Source of the DNA: an uncultured bacterium
Lineage (GTDB): Bacteria > Bacillota > Clostridia > Lachnospirales > Lachnospiraceae
Length of the DNA stretch: 26,171 nucleotides
Direction: 5' to 3'
Assembly: GCA_947088515.1 (NCBI GenBank)
Contig: CAMUHA010000017.1
Location: forward strand, 1 to 26,171
A model generated the notes under the pieces. It was given only the letters and a program-made list of their open reading frames with translations. It was not told where the DNA came from and ran no database searches. Positions within the stretch are counted from its first letter, which is position 1. Each line of letters starts with the position of its first letter. Positions 1-8,827 of the stretch are shown piece by piece. The position numbers and the translations under genes were made by a program.

Positions 1-1475
1 AAAACTACAAAATCATCTGTTTTTATTATTAAATCATACTTTTCACATATCATTCTGTCATAAACATCACTTTCTGTCTGCGTCATAATATACTTAGACT
101 TTATTTGATTACCAGAATCTTTCAAATAGCCTCCCAAATTAAATTGAATTCCAATTCCATCTGTAATACAAAATAACCAGTTAAAATCAACTCCCATATC
201 ATATGCGATTGTATTTTCCCATGAAATTCCAGATTCCTTGTCAACTTGCACTTCCTTCAAAAATAATTCTGTATATTGTTCCATTTTTTGTGCTTTTGCT
301 GCATCGTATCTTAACGGATACTCTGCTTCATCCCACTTGATTCCCATATAAATTATAAATAAACCTAACGTTGCAATAATACAAAATTTTTTATCTGTTA
401 ATGCTATTACACCAGTCATTCCTACACATAATATTAACACATGGCGCGCCCCTTGAAACACTGCATAAAATACAAAAATAGCAAAAACTATCAGGCAAGT
501 AGCCAATAACATTTCAAGAATTAAGCTTATTTCATATTTCTTTTTATATCTGTAGATTATACATACTAATAAAATTATTATCAAAAAAAACATACTTCCA
601 TATGCTATTCCGCCCAACCCGCGACCACTCCGCCACTCATTATTGACAAAGGTAAAAGCTTCACATAAAGCGCCAGCCAATGATGCAATATACCTTTTAA
701 TTCCTTCATTAATCTCTCCAGATAAAATTAACTGAATCCCGTCTGTTGAAACAATCGGAGAAAAATAGGGCGCAGAAGCCCGCAGCATAAAAAAGATATT
801 AAATGCTAGTGAAATTCCACCCATAAGACAATTTTTTATAATTGCCTTATAATCTTTTCTTATTATCAATATTCCTATTGGAAATATCCAAAATGCAATG
901 CCATATGCGCGTATTAATGTATATAAAGCACATAGTAAAACAAGCGCTATATGCTTGTATGTACGATAATCGTGCACCTCAGAATAACTGATTCCAATTA
1001 TTGCAAATACTATCCCATACCCCAATGCTTCCATCATACCTGAAAAAATGTATCGCATGGGCAACTGCATAAAACTTAACATTAATGCTATCAATATTTG
1101 TCTTTTCCATGACACTTTTGTACAGTTTACAAAAACACTCCAACCTACAAGCACAAAAATTATATTACATAATAACACCATATTTGTTCTAGTTCCAATA
1201 AGCAATGCCGGCAATGCGTATATATAAAATAGAACAGGACTCCAAGCTCCAAATGACCCAATATCGGCCCGTGACTCATTATAACCAAAAAAGCCTCTTG
1301 GATACCCATAATGAACAACTGCTGATAACTGTTTATAGTATAAAACATCATCATTCCATGTGGTATTTGATGCAACTATTTCATTTACTTGAACTTTATA
1401 TACAACTATTAAATATAATATCAGAAATATGCCACCAGCTATCACTGGCAATAATGCTTTTTTTACTATGTTCAT
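1..1475 (-). CDS. Polytopic membrane protein, GT-C-like glycosyltransferase (3' end cut by window edge)
   Basis: The frame is open from an ATG at 1475 to the left edge, 491 codons with no stop. The protein is a chain of hydrophobic segments starting near residue 7. An acidic, aromatic stretch (WNDDVLYYKQ, about residues 40-49) follows the first membrane segment, which is where GT-C glycosyltransferases carry acidic catalytic residues. The last ~120 residues are mostly soluble. The start is supported by GAGAGG about 8 bases upstream and by an ATGA overlap with the acyltransferase gene before it (ATG 1475-1473, stop 1474-1472). The likely role is transfer of a lipid-linked sugar on the outer face of the membrane. 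No family signature is strong enough to name a donor, and it could be a polymerase-like or other membrane protein. When the preceding acyltransferase is out of frame its ribosomes stop about 370 bases earlier, so translation here may be reduced. Confidence 0.72.
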   Translation of the reverse strand, partial: MNIVKKALLPVIAGGIFLILYLIVVYKVQVNEIVASNTTWNDDVLYYKQLSAVVHYGYPRGFFGYNESRADIGSFGAWSPVLFYIYALPALLIGTRTNMVLLCNIIFVLVGWSVFVNCTKVSWKRQILIALMLSFMQLPMRYIFSGMMEALGYGIVFAIIGISYSEVHDYRTYKHIALVLLCALYTLIRAYGIAFWIFPIGILIIRKDYKAIIKNCLMGGISLAFNIFFMLRASAPYFSPIVSTDGIQLILSGEINEGIKRYIASLAGALCEAFTFVNNEWRSGRGLGGIAYGSMFFLIIILLVCIIYRYKKKYEISLILEMLLATCLIVFAIFVFYAVFQGARHVLILCVGMTGVIALTDKKFCIIATLGLFIIYMGIKWDEAEYPLRYDAAKAQKMEQYTELFLKEVQVDKESGISWENTIAYDMGVDFNWLFCITDGIGIQFNLGGYLKDSGNQIKSKYIMTQTESDVYDRMICEKYDLIIKTDDFVV

Positions 1476-2571
1476 TGCCAAACCCTCTCAATTCCAGTTA
1501 ATGTTTTTTTCATCAATTTATTATAGCCTGATACCTTTTTTAGTAACTCTATTATCTGTGATAACACTACGCTTATAACTGTTATTGTTAATACAATACA
1601 CCAATCTTCTTTTATCGAATATACTATATCTGTATACCAATAGTAATATATAAATGTATGTATCAAGAAAATATTTGTAGCATTTTTCCCGATAATTTTC
1701 AGTACAAAATTTAAACCTGGTATCTCTCCTATAAATTCATAAACCAAAAACGGAACTACAGGTATAAACACATAGGCAAAATCACTACTTACGTTAATCC
1801 AAATATCAAAAGCAATTTTTAATATTGCCATTGATATAATTAATTTTACCCCCCCAATATGAAACTATTTTGCTCTTTATAAGACCTAAGTTTTTCAAAC
1901 CATTCTTCATATGCAAACGCTATTCCCAGCATCACTCCAGGCAATAACATTGCATAATTGCTTTGCACCCCTGCTCTAACCTCCAACGAAGAAACTGCCA
2001 TAGGTAAAAAAATAAACGCTGGTAAGAGAAGGTGCCGAAATTTTTCATATAATATGTATAAAAAGGGCATTGTAATAATTAACAAAAATGCAAAATATAA
2101 ATACCACCAGGTAACATTAATTTGTGGAGTTTTAAAATAAGTAGACATACCAATCGCATCAATAAACATGTAAATAGGGTCAAAGCCATTTCCTCTATCA
2201 TAAAAAGTTCTGATTGATTCTCTTATGACAAACTTTTTATATAATATTGCAAGTATATAAACAAAGACTATGGTAAACTCAAGTTTGATAAACTGAATAC
2301 ATAGAAATTTAAAATAAAATTTAGACATTATTTTTTTTAATTTACATGTCATCCCATAAGCAGACAAAAATGCAAAACCGGCAATACATATTTTACAGAA
2401 AATAACAATATCATTAGCCAGCCTTCTATCTTCTATTAGCGTTTGTACATTATAGCGACTTATAAGGTCATCTGCCAATGTATGATGGATAAGCATCAAA
2501 ATTATTAAAATGCCTTTAGTCATTGCTGTATGTTCTTTTCCAAACATAAAATATTTTCTCTTTATAATCAT
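1472..2571 (-). CDS. Acyltransferase 3 family membrane protein, out of frame at a G7 tract (phase-OFF)
   Basis: Two adjacent frames together make one Acyltransferase_3 protein of about 366 residues, the usual family size. The first frame (2571-1846) gives residues 1-241: it has LMLIHH near the first membrane segment and a FAFLSAYGM segment, both typical of the family's N-terminal half. It ends in TAA straight after a run of seven G. The second frame (1831-1472) carries the C-terminal helices and NIFLIHTFIYYYW, the usual late-helix motif. Eight G would join them without any other change. The family moves acyl (often acetyl) groups onto extracytoplasmic sugars. A weak Shine-Dalgarno (GGAGA) precedes the ATG at 2571. 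I see no other disruption, which argues against simple decay. It is either phase-variable and currently OFF, a recent pseudogene, or a homopolymer sequencing error. Confidence 0.82.
1849..1855 (-). repeat. Poly-G tract, G7, in acyltransferase gene
   Basis: Seven C on the plus strand, seven G in the coding strand, starting at coding nucleotide 717 (third base of codon 239). At G7 the reading is Leu-Gly-Gly-stop. At G8 the frame runs into the downstream half of the gene. At G6 it stops after about 13 more codons. Confidence 0.9.
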
Positions 2572-2608
2572 AATTTATATTCTCCATAAAACCAGGAGTT
2601 TTCCGTTT

Positions 2609-3538
2609 CTATTTCCTGTTAGCAATCAAAACCCTATTTACGCCTTCCACAAACGAAACCTGAGGAGCAAAACCAATATCCTCCATCAAATCACCAACAT
2701 CCACCTGAAGACTCACTAAATTTTTTCCATTTTCCTCAGCGTCAAATTCGCATACAGCCTCGTCTCCAAACAAATTCTTCAGCTCCAAAATAAATTCTTT
2801 CAACGGTCTTGACTGTCCACTTGCAATACGATAGGTCTTATTTTCATCCACCTTTTCTCCCAACCGATAAAAAATTTCGCCTGCATCTTCTTCGTGCAAA
2901 TAGTCCCACTGCTGGGTAGCCGCTGAAAAAAATGCCTTTTCATGTCTTAAAAATTGCCGGACCGCATAAGATATCATCGTTTCTTCGCTGTCATTGCTCC
3001 CATAAACACTGAATATCCTCCCCCATATATGGGTAATGCCATATTTCTCACATAATTTTCTACTTAACCTTCCCGCTGCATTTTTGGCTATTCCATAGGA
3101 AAGATATGGATTCTCCTTTGTTTCGGCTGTAATGACCTGATGTACAATTCCATACTCCGCCTGCGAACCGGCGCCAATAAACTTATAGCACCCCAGCTTC
3201 CTTGCCAGTTCCACGGCATTTAATGTATACTGAATATTTTTTTCCTGAAGAACCGGATCGTCACGTGTTGCCTTTGAAGTATATCCCCAGGCAAAATGAT
3301 AAAACACATCATACTTTCTCTCATCCGCCGCAAATGTGTCAAGCTCATTTAGGTTACACTCTCGGATTTTTATCAGCTCTGACTCCGGCAGTCTATTCAT
3401 CTTTTTTGAGTCTTTTCTTACAATCGCCAGCACTTCTATGCCATTGTTAAGACAATGTCTTATAAGCGCTGTTCCAATCATACTTGTTGCCCCTGTCACA
3501 ACTACTCTTTTCAATCCTCTCGTTCTCCTTTGGTTCAT
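2609..3538 (-). CDS. NAD-dependent epimerase/dehydratase (extended SDR family)
   Basis: A 309-residue extended short-chain dehydrogenase. It has the N-terminal Rossmann signature VVVTGATSMIG (about residues 12-22), a YHFAW segment in the NAD-binding region, a GAGSQAEYG strand and the catalytic-type YGIAK (Tyr and Lys three apart). The C-terminal half looks like a nucleotide-sugar binding domain. It probably epimerises, reduces or dehydrates an NDP-sugar in the cytoplasm for the glycan made by the neighbouring glycosyltransferases; the exact sugar cannot be read. The ATG at 3538 has AGGGG five bases upstream. A TTG at 3514 (starting MKRVVVTGA) has AAAGGAG upstream and would fit the family N-terminus better, so the true start is uncertain. 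It follows the GtrII-family gene by 19 bases. Confidence 0.88.
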   Translation of the reverse strand: MNQRRTRGLKRVVVTGATSMIGTALIRHCLNNGIEVLAIVRKDSKKMNRLPESELIKIRECNLNELDTFAADERKYDVFYHFAWGYTSKATRDDPVLQEKNIQYTLNAVELARKLGCYKFIGAGSQAEYGIVHQVITAETKENPYLSYGIAKNAAGRLSRKLCEKYGITHIWGRIFSVYGSNDSEETMISYAVRQFLRHEKAFFSAATQQWDYLHEEDAGEIFYRLGEKVDENKTYRIASGQSRPLKEFILELKNLFGDEAVCEFDAEENGKNLVSLQVDVGDLMEDIGFAPQVSFVEGVNRVLIANRK

Positions 3539-3557
3539 TTATTCCCCTGACAATAAG

Positions 3558-5165
3558 TCAATGCACCTGTCCATCCGGCAGTTTAATCACCAAAACCCCA
3601 TTTAAAATCTTCATGCCGCCAGCCCGCGGATAAGTATCCATTTCCAAAAACTCTTCCGTCCCAGACAGCTCAGGCAATAAATCTATTTCTGCCAGCTTCA
3701 GGTCATACCCATGATAAAATCTGCAAAAATCTGAAATGTCATTTGCCCTTTTTACAAATGTTCCTGGTTCTGTTCCAACCATATCATTTAGATAATCAAA
3801 ATATTTCATATCCTCCGGATAATTTTCCTGCATAATGATAATATGGTCATTTATCTGTGGCGTTTCATTTATCAGCGCCACCTTCATATCCGGCGTATAT
3901 CCTTCGAACTCTTCTATGCGATACAGCATCCTTAAAGTATAAGAATATGTTGCCTCATAATTAAGCTGCTGCCTGAAATAAATCTCATTATCTGTAATAT
4001 ATCCCTTATAAATCACACACACTATCATAATGGATGCTGCTCCTTTAAGCACTGGCAGCCACTTGTTTTTCTTTTCTTTTGTGTCATTACACTCCATTAA
4101 AATAAGACATATGATATAAGGCGCCATAAACCCATACTGCATTAATACATGAGTCTGGTTCTGACTTGCAACAGAAATCAAGTTAGCTGACAATGGAATT
4201 ATGCAGACGCTTCCAAAAGATATCAGCCAATATAAAAAGGTACGTTTTCTCTCTTTTCCCTTTCTGACTATTAAAAATATTGTAAACAATGTCAGCAAAA
4301 TATTTATAATAACCATTATCCTGGAAGAAACAAAAAAGCCTTTTTTATAAAAGAAAAAAAGAAACTCCAAATATGCTACAATAACTACCTTTATCAGCTT
4401 TAACACACTTTGGAATTTTCCCATTGCATTAAGGCCTTGGTATCCAATCGCTCCAAATCCTGTAGCGCTTTGCACTACTTTATTTATCACCAGATACAAA
4501 ATTATAGAGATACCTGCCATAGCAACGCATCTTATCAGTTTCTTTCCCAGTTGTTTCCATTCTTCTTTTTCCTCAAGAAAATCCTGTAAAAAGCAGATTA
4601 AAAGCAAGCCAACCCCAACACACCAAAATGCCTGGTAACATCCACAGGCTAATGTAAGTAAAATGATTCCCAGCGCTCTTTGCCGCAACCCATCCTGCAA
4701 AATAAGCCATACTCCCCATACTGCCAGAAATAAGCTGATAAAATAAACATCTGCAATGTAGTTATACAAAAAAATATTGGCGGAAACCGGAAATGTACAT
4801 ATCAGCAGGCTAATCAGAGCTGTTGTCAATTTTTTTTTCACATTAAGCAGGCTGGTCAACAACATACAAGCTGCTGCCACTGAAAACGTAGAAATCATTC
4901 CAATTATTAACGGAACGCTTACAGAACTGCCGCTGAAGCGGTCAAATATAACCCCCGCCCATCTTCCATGTTGGATTTTTGCAGCATCTGTATCACCCAC
5001 AAGCAGTCGGTTTACATCATCATGATTTACTATTTTGTTAGTAAACATGTAAAAATGAGTTAACAACATTCCTGTGACTGCTACAATAAACGCAAGTCTT
5101 TGACAGATATCAATCTCCGGGAAAAATAAATATCTCCTTGTTGGTTGGTTATATTCATTTTTCAT
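3558..5165 (-). CDS. GtrII-family (Glucos_trans_II) membrane glucosyltransferase
   Basis: A 535-residue polytopic membrane protein. After the first membrane segment it has NHDD (residues 47-50) and then GRWAG (67-71), the arrangement seen in the glucosyltransferase GtrII / Glucos_trans_II family. About ten further hydrophobic segments follow, then a soluble C-terminal domain of about 140 residues. Family members move a sugar (glucose in the Shigella and Salmonella examples) from undecaprenyl-phosphate onto a surface polysaccharide on the outer face of the membrane. The start codon overlaps the stop of the preceding gene (ATGA at 5165-5162), so the two are probably translationally coupled. Family assignment is fairly secure. 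Donor and acceptor are unknown. Confidence 0.82.
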   Translation of the reverse strand: MKNEYNQPTRRYLFFPEIDICQRLAFIVAVTGMLLTHFYMFTNKIVNHDDVNRLLVGDTDAAKIQHGRWAGVIFDRFSGSSVSVPLIIGMISTFSVAAACMLLTSLLNVKKKLTTALISLLICTFPVSANIFLYNYIADVYFISLFLAVWGVWLILQDGLRQRALGIILLTLACGCYQAFWCVGVGLLLICFLQDFLEEKEEWKQLGKKLIRCVAMAGISIILYLVINKVVQSATGFGAIGYQGLNAMGKFQSVLKLIKVVIVAYLEFLFFFYKKGFFVSSRIMVIINILLTLFTIFLIVRKGKERKRTFLYWLISFGSVCIIPLSANLISVASQNQTHVLMQYGFMAPYIICLILMECNDTKEKKNKWLPVLKGAASIMIVCVIYKGYITDNEIYFRQQLNYEATYSYTLRMLYRIEEFEGYTPDMKVALINETPQINDHIIIMQENYPEDMKYFDYLNDMVGTEPGTFVKRANDISDFCRFYHGYDLKLAEIDLLPELSGTEEFLEMDTYPRAGGMKILNGVLVIKLPDGQVH

Positions 5166-7282
5166 CTCATTTTCTCCTTATAGCCTTCTGTCCATTCACT
5201 TGTAGGAATACTGTGGTCTATGGTGATATAATAAATATCCCAATACCACTTTTCGTCCACATCGCATTCCCAACGTTCTTTTATTTTAATGGCATCTTCC
5301 CTATATCCCCAATTTTTCATAAAGTCCTGTGCGGTCACAAATCCTGCGCTCTTTTTACTCCGGACAGATATAAGACATTCCTCCTGCCTTTCCGACTGGA
5401 CAATAATTGTTCCTATTGTGTCAGTATGCCCCAATGATGAGAAATCAACTACATAACATCCCGTATCCCAGCCCAGCTGGGCATAAATCTCCTGAATCCC
5501 TGGTCCCCCAAAAGCAAGCGTATTCTGTGGCACCTTCCGTTCAATATCCTCTGCCAGTATATCAAACTCCTGCTGGTTATAATACCCATTTTCCATACGT
5601 CCTAAAAACCTAAATCTTATCTGCCACAAAGAAAAAACAGACAATACTGCCATGATGCTTATAAATAATATTTGATATGGTCTTTTTAACCAGACTGAAT
5701 AATTGTCAAATATTTCTTCATCTGCAAGAACAGCCATAATTAACGCCGCTTCCGGCAGAGCAATGGCCAGATAATCAAAGCTTGCCCTGTTTATAAAAAA
5801 AGTCAGATTTCCAAGCGCCAGTATGGCAGCTATTCCTATTACATAGTCATTCGGCCTGGCACGTTTAAACATGGTTCGTACAATTAATATTACAATTGCC
5901 ACTCCCATAAGAAGCACTACCAGGTACCACGGGCTTATCTGGTAAGGCAGCTGAATGGTCAGCCCTGAAGCAAACCCTTTGCTAAACTTATCCAGAAGTT
6001 CCATTAGCTTATTATCCACAGGAAGACCATAACTGGCAGCATTTACCACAAGCGTTTCCGGCGCGTCCCAGTCCGTTATAAGCGGAAACAACAAAAACCG
6101 CAATCCATGCCATTGCTCGCCCAAAGGCATATTATATAAATTAAAAATAACTACCATTCCATATACAGAAATAAAAGAATATGCAATATTTTTTAAAATA
6201 CTTTTCTTCCAGCTATATCTGGTATCCTTTTTTTCAGAGACATCTGTGCATTCAAAGAATGTACACTCTCTTACTATACATGCCACACACCAGGCGCCCA
6301 GGCATACGGCGCCCGTCTCAACATTCCAAAGCAAAGCCAGACTGCATATAAAATATCCAATTAAATTCATACCTTTTATGGACTTATAAAAGTACAGCAC
6401 GCATAAATATAGCAAAACACATGCAAACAATATCCGGTGCGGAAACATCTGCCAGTGATTTTGCGGATAATACAAAAACATAACAGGAATTGTCCAAATT
6501 CCTATCATACTGATAAAATGATTTTTTATACACAAATCCAGCGCCATCGCCAAAAAAAGCGCCCCTAAAAAGCCTACAATTGAAATAACAATATTATATG
6601 CTGTATAACTTCCTCCCAGCAGCTTTATTGGATACTTCAGCAGAATTGCATAATGTCCATATATGCTTTGATTGCTGTAATCAAAAGGCGCATCCATAAG
6701 CGCATTGTAGATAGATGTATAATATGCGCTTCCGTGCATTTTATCACTGGCCATAAAATTAGCGCAATACAAAGACGCCCCGGCCACTGCGGAGGCCGCC
6801 AGATATACCGGGTAACGAATCATTTCAACAGATTTCCGTTTTTTCTTTCCTGACCAGATGGAAAATCCAATTCCGGCAACACTTATTCCTGTCATAAAAA
6901 GGAATATTTTCCAAAGTGGTTTTGCATGCCAGGGAAACCATTCCCCGCTTAAATGCGGGTATACCCCCGCTGAATTGATATAGCAAATCCCCAGCATTCC
7001 TAAATGAATACAGAATATACCCCCATACAGAATATACCAGGACCGGGACAGCATTATGTCTTTGCATATCTTTTTACATATAACCGCAGATAATATCAGC
7101 ATCACAAGAAAAACAACTGCTGTGACAAAATAAATTCTAAAGTTGTTCATTGTGTTATTGAGCACATCCTGCCTGACCTGATACCTTAAAAGAAAAAGGG
7201 TAGGCGCCAGCGTCATTACCAGCATTCCCAACATACTCATTTCATATTTTGATACAGATATTTTCTTATTCCATTGCCGCAT
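5162..7282 (-). CDS. Large polytopic membrane protein, possible glycosyltransferase
   Basis: A 706-residue membrane protein with a dozen or more hydrophobic segments between about residues 10 and 560, followed by a soluble, probably extracytoplasmic domain of about 150 residues (contains LAFGGPGIQEIYAQLGWD). The frame extends upstream, but the ATG at 7282 (MRQWNKKIS) is preferred because AGGA lies about seven bases upstream. This places its first 17 bases over the end of the CBS-domain gene. I do not recognise a family signature. Overall build and position between nonulosonate genes and a GtrII-family transferase suggest a GT-C-type glycosyltransferase or another membrane step in glycan assembly. 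The stop overlaps the next gene's ATG. Confidence 0.75.
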   Translation of the reverse strand: MRQWNKKISVSKYEMSMLGMLVMTLAPTLFLLRYQVRQDVLNNTMNNFRIYFVTAVVFLVMLILSAVICKKICKDIMLSRSWYILYGGIFCIHLGMLGICYINSAGVYPHLSGEWFPWHAKPLWKIFLFMTGISVAGIGFSIWSGKKKRKSVEMIRYPVYLAASAVAGASLYCANFMASDKMHGSAYYTSIYNALMDAPFDYSNQSIYGHYAILLKYPIKLLGGSYTAYNIVISIVGFLGALFLAMALDLCIKNHFISMIGIWTIPVMFLYYPQNHWQMFPHRILFACVLLYLCVLYFYKSIKGMNLIGYFICSLALLWNVETGAVCLGAWCVACIVRECTFFECTDVSEKKDTRYSWKKSILKNIAYSFISVYGMVVIFNLYNMPLGEQWHGLRFLLFPLITDWDAPETLVVNAASYGLPVDNKLMELLDKFSKGFASGLTIQLPYQISPWYLVVLLMGVAIVILIVRTMFKRARPNDYVIGIAAILALGNLTFFINRASFDYLAIALPEAALIMAVLADEEIFDNYSVWLKRPYQILFISIMAVLSVFSLWQIRFRFLGRMENGYYNQQEFDILAEDIERKVPQNTLAFGGPGIQEIYAQLGWDTGCYVVDFSSLGHTDTIGTIIVQSERQEECLISVRSKKSAGFVTAQDFMKNWGYREDAIKIKERWECDVDEKWYWDIYYITIDHSIPTSEWTEGYKEKMR

Positions 7283-7655
7283 CCGCTTTTCCTGCCATTT
7301 TGCTTTCCAGATAATCATAAATATCTTCAAGTGTAATCAAATCAATCAATTCATTGTTATGGTCAACAACCGGAAGAAGGCTGATTTTCTTTTTCTTAAA
7401 AATCGGGTAGGCCTTTGATAAATCCTTTTCATATAGATGAAGAAAAGAGCTTTGTATAATCTGTTTGACCGGCACAAACAGTCCGGTTCCTGCTGACAGC
7501 GCTCTTAGAATATCCCCCTGGCTGACCACGCCAATCACTTTATTGGAATCATTGGTAACAATTGCCACCCGGTTATTATAGCTTTCAAACTGTTCCAGAA
7601 CTTCCTTAATGGTATATCTCTCATTTACACAATATTTGTTCATACTCATCGGCAT
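7266..7655 (-). CDS. Stand-alone CBS-domain pair protein
   Basis: A 129-residue protein consisting of two CBS motifs and little else. The first (about residues 10-55) contains NRVAIVTNDSNKVIGVVSQGDILRAL. The second (about 70-120) contains ISLLPVVDHNNELIDLITLEDI. CBS pairs bind adenine nucleotides and act as regulatory modules. In legionaminic acid clusters, a CBS pair is normally the N-terminal part of the sugar-1-phosphate nucleotidyltransferase PtmE/LegX; here no nucleotidyltransferase domain follows. The ATG at 7655 is chosen because AGAAAG sits about seven bases before it. A GTG at 7661 is in frame but too close to that site. It lies 27 bases after neuC and overlaps the start of the next gene. 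Possible roles are an energy sensor for the pathway or a leftover half of PtmE. Confidence 0.85.
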   Translation of the reverse strand: MPMSMNKYCVNERYTIKEVLEQFESYNNRVAIVTNDSNKVIGVVSQGDILRALSAGTGLFVPVKQIIQSSFLHLYEKDLSKAYPIFKKKKISLLPVVDHNNELIDLITLEDIYDYLESKMAGKADAAME

Positions 7656-7682
7656 ATTCACGCTTTCTGTATAAAAATAAAA

Positions 7683-8825
7683 CTAATAGGTTAATTTTTT
7701 TACCAGCAGCTTCTGGTCAACAGGTGTGTTTATCAGTAAATCCAAAATTCTTTCTGATGAATGGCCATCTCCGTAAGGATTGACGCATTCTTTTTCTAAA
7801 TAGTTTCTAAATTCTTTGCTCATTGCCTTGTTAATGGCCTCAATGACCATCTCTTTTTCAAAAGGCACATCAATCACGTTAATTCCTCTAAAGCGCATGT
7901 TCTGTCTTCTTCCAATATTTACTGCCGGCACTTTGAAGGTTGGCGCTTCCAAAAGCCCTGAACTGGAATTTCCCACAATGCACATTGTATTTTTTAAGAG
8001 CCCCAGATAATCTTCTCTTTTCAGATTTGCATACATATAGTATTCGCCCTGCCGGTATTCCTGAATGGCTCTTTTTACTCCGTTAGACCCTGCATCATTA
8101 TTGGGCAGAATAATGACTTTAGGAAAGGGAAAGTGATTCAGCGCTTTAATAAAAATCTCTGCCTGCTTTTCCGCCTTATCTGCTTCCTCTGTAACCGGGT
8201 GCATAACCCCAAGCAAATACCCATCCTTCAGGCTGACGCATAATCTTTCTTCTATATCTGACAGAGGTGTATACTGTGCAGAAACCATCTCGTCAATTTG
8301 AGGCGCGCCAACATTATGCACACGAAAGGCTTCCTCTCCCAGTTTAATCAACCGCTTAGCTGCATCCTGATTGGAGGCAAAATGAAGATGTACCAGTTTT
8401 CCTATTGCATGCCGGGTCATATTGTCAATATTTCCTGACACCTCACCGGCCTGAATATGTGCCACTGGCGTATAAGTATATGCGCCGGCAATGGCTCCCA
8501 TCAGCTGTTCTCCCCGGTCGCCTGCCAGTAAAATCCAGTTTGGCTTTTCATTTTCAATGATATCCGGCATGGAAGACAGGAACAGTCCCAGAGATTTAGC
8601 CTGTGTCACATGACTGTAGCCATCCAGTGACATATGCACCTTATAATCAATATGAAACCCATCATTTTCAATCTCTTTATAAGAATTCCCGTAGGCGGGA
8701 AGCAGGTGCATGTTGGTAACAACCAACACCGCCTTAACGTCCTCTCTTTCCTTTATCAGCCTTAAAATCGGACGGATATACCCCCACTCGCCTCTGGAAC
8801 CAGTGATAATCATAATCTTTTTCAT
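7683..8825 (-). CDS. neuC: UDP-GlcNAc 2-epimerase (hydrolysing), NeuC/LegG type
   Basis: A 380-residue enzyme of the hydrolysing UDP-sugar 2-epimerase family. Visible motifs are TGSRGEWG (residues 8-15), AGDRGE (101-106), AHIQAGEVSGNID (122-134), TRHAIGKLVHLHF (137-149) and, in the C-terminal half, GNSSSGLLEAP for UDP binding. NeuC turns UDP-GlcNAc into ManNAc and UDP for sialic acid. The LegG homologue does the same on UDP-2,4-diacetamido-trideoxyglucose for legionaminic acid. The sequence alone does not tell which substrate is used. The ATG at 8825 fits the family N-terminus (MKKIMIITGSRG) and has AGGA upstream; a longer in-frame start exists. It begins two bases after the neuB stop, so both are in one transcript. 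Confidence 0.9.
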   Translation of the reverse strand: MKKIMIITGSRGEWGYIRPILRLIKEREDVKAVLVVTNMHLLPAYGNSYKEIENDGFHIDYKVHMSLDGYSHVTQAKSLGLFLSSMPDIIENEKPNWILLAGDRGEQLMGAIAGAYTYTPVAHIQAGEVSGNIDNMTRHAIGKLVHLHFASNQDAAKRLIKLGEEAFRVHNVGAPQIDEMVSAQYTPLSDIEERLCVSLKDGYLLGVMHPVTEEADKAEKQAEIFIKALNHFPFPKVIILPNNDAGSNGVKRAIQEYRQGEYYMYANLKREDYLGLLKNTMCIVGNSSSGLLEAPTFKVPAVNIGRRQNMRFRGINVIDVPFEKEMVIEAINKAMSKEFRNYLEKECVNPYGDGHSSERILDLLINTPVDQKLLVKKLTY

Positions 8826-8827
8826 AA

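Noticed and set aside
1205..1501. Plus-strand open frames throughout (for example 1205-1501, 11535-11924, 12690-13106, 13537-13893, 17979-18362)
   Set aside because: Each lies opposite a well-supported minus-strand gene, lacks a good ribosome binding site and has low-complexity or implausible protein sequence.
4830..4838. Runs of 8-9 A or T inside genes (such as 4830-4838, 15554-15563)
   Set aside because: They encode lysine-rich stretches in AT-rich DNA, are in frame and are common by chance, so they were not counted as contingency tracts.
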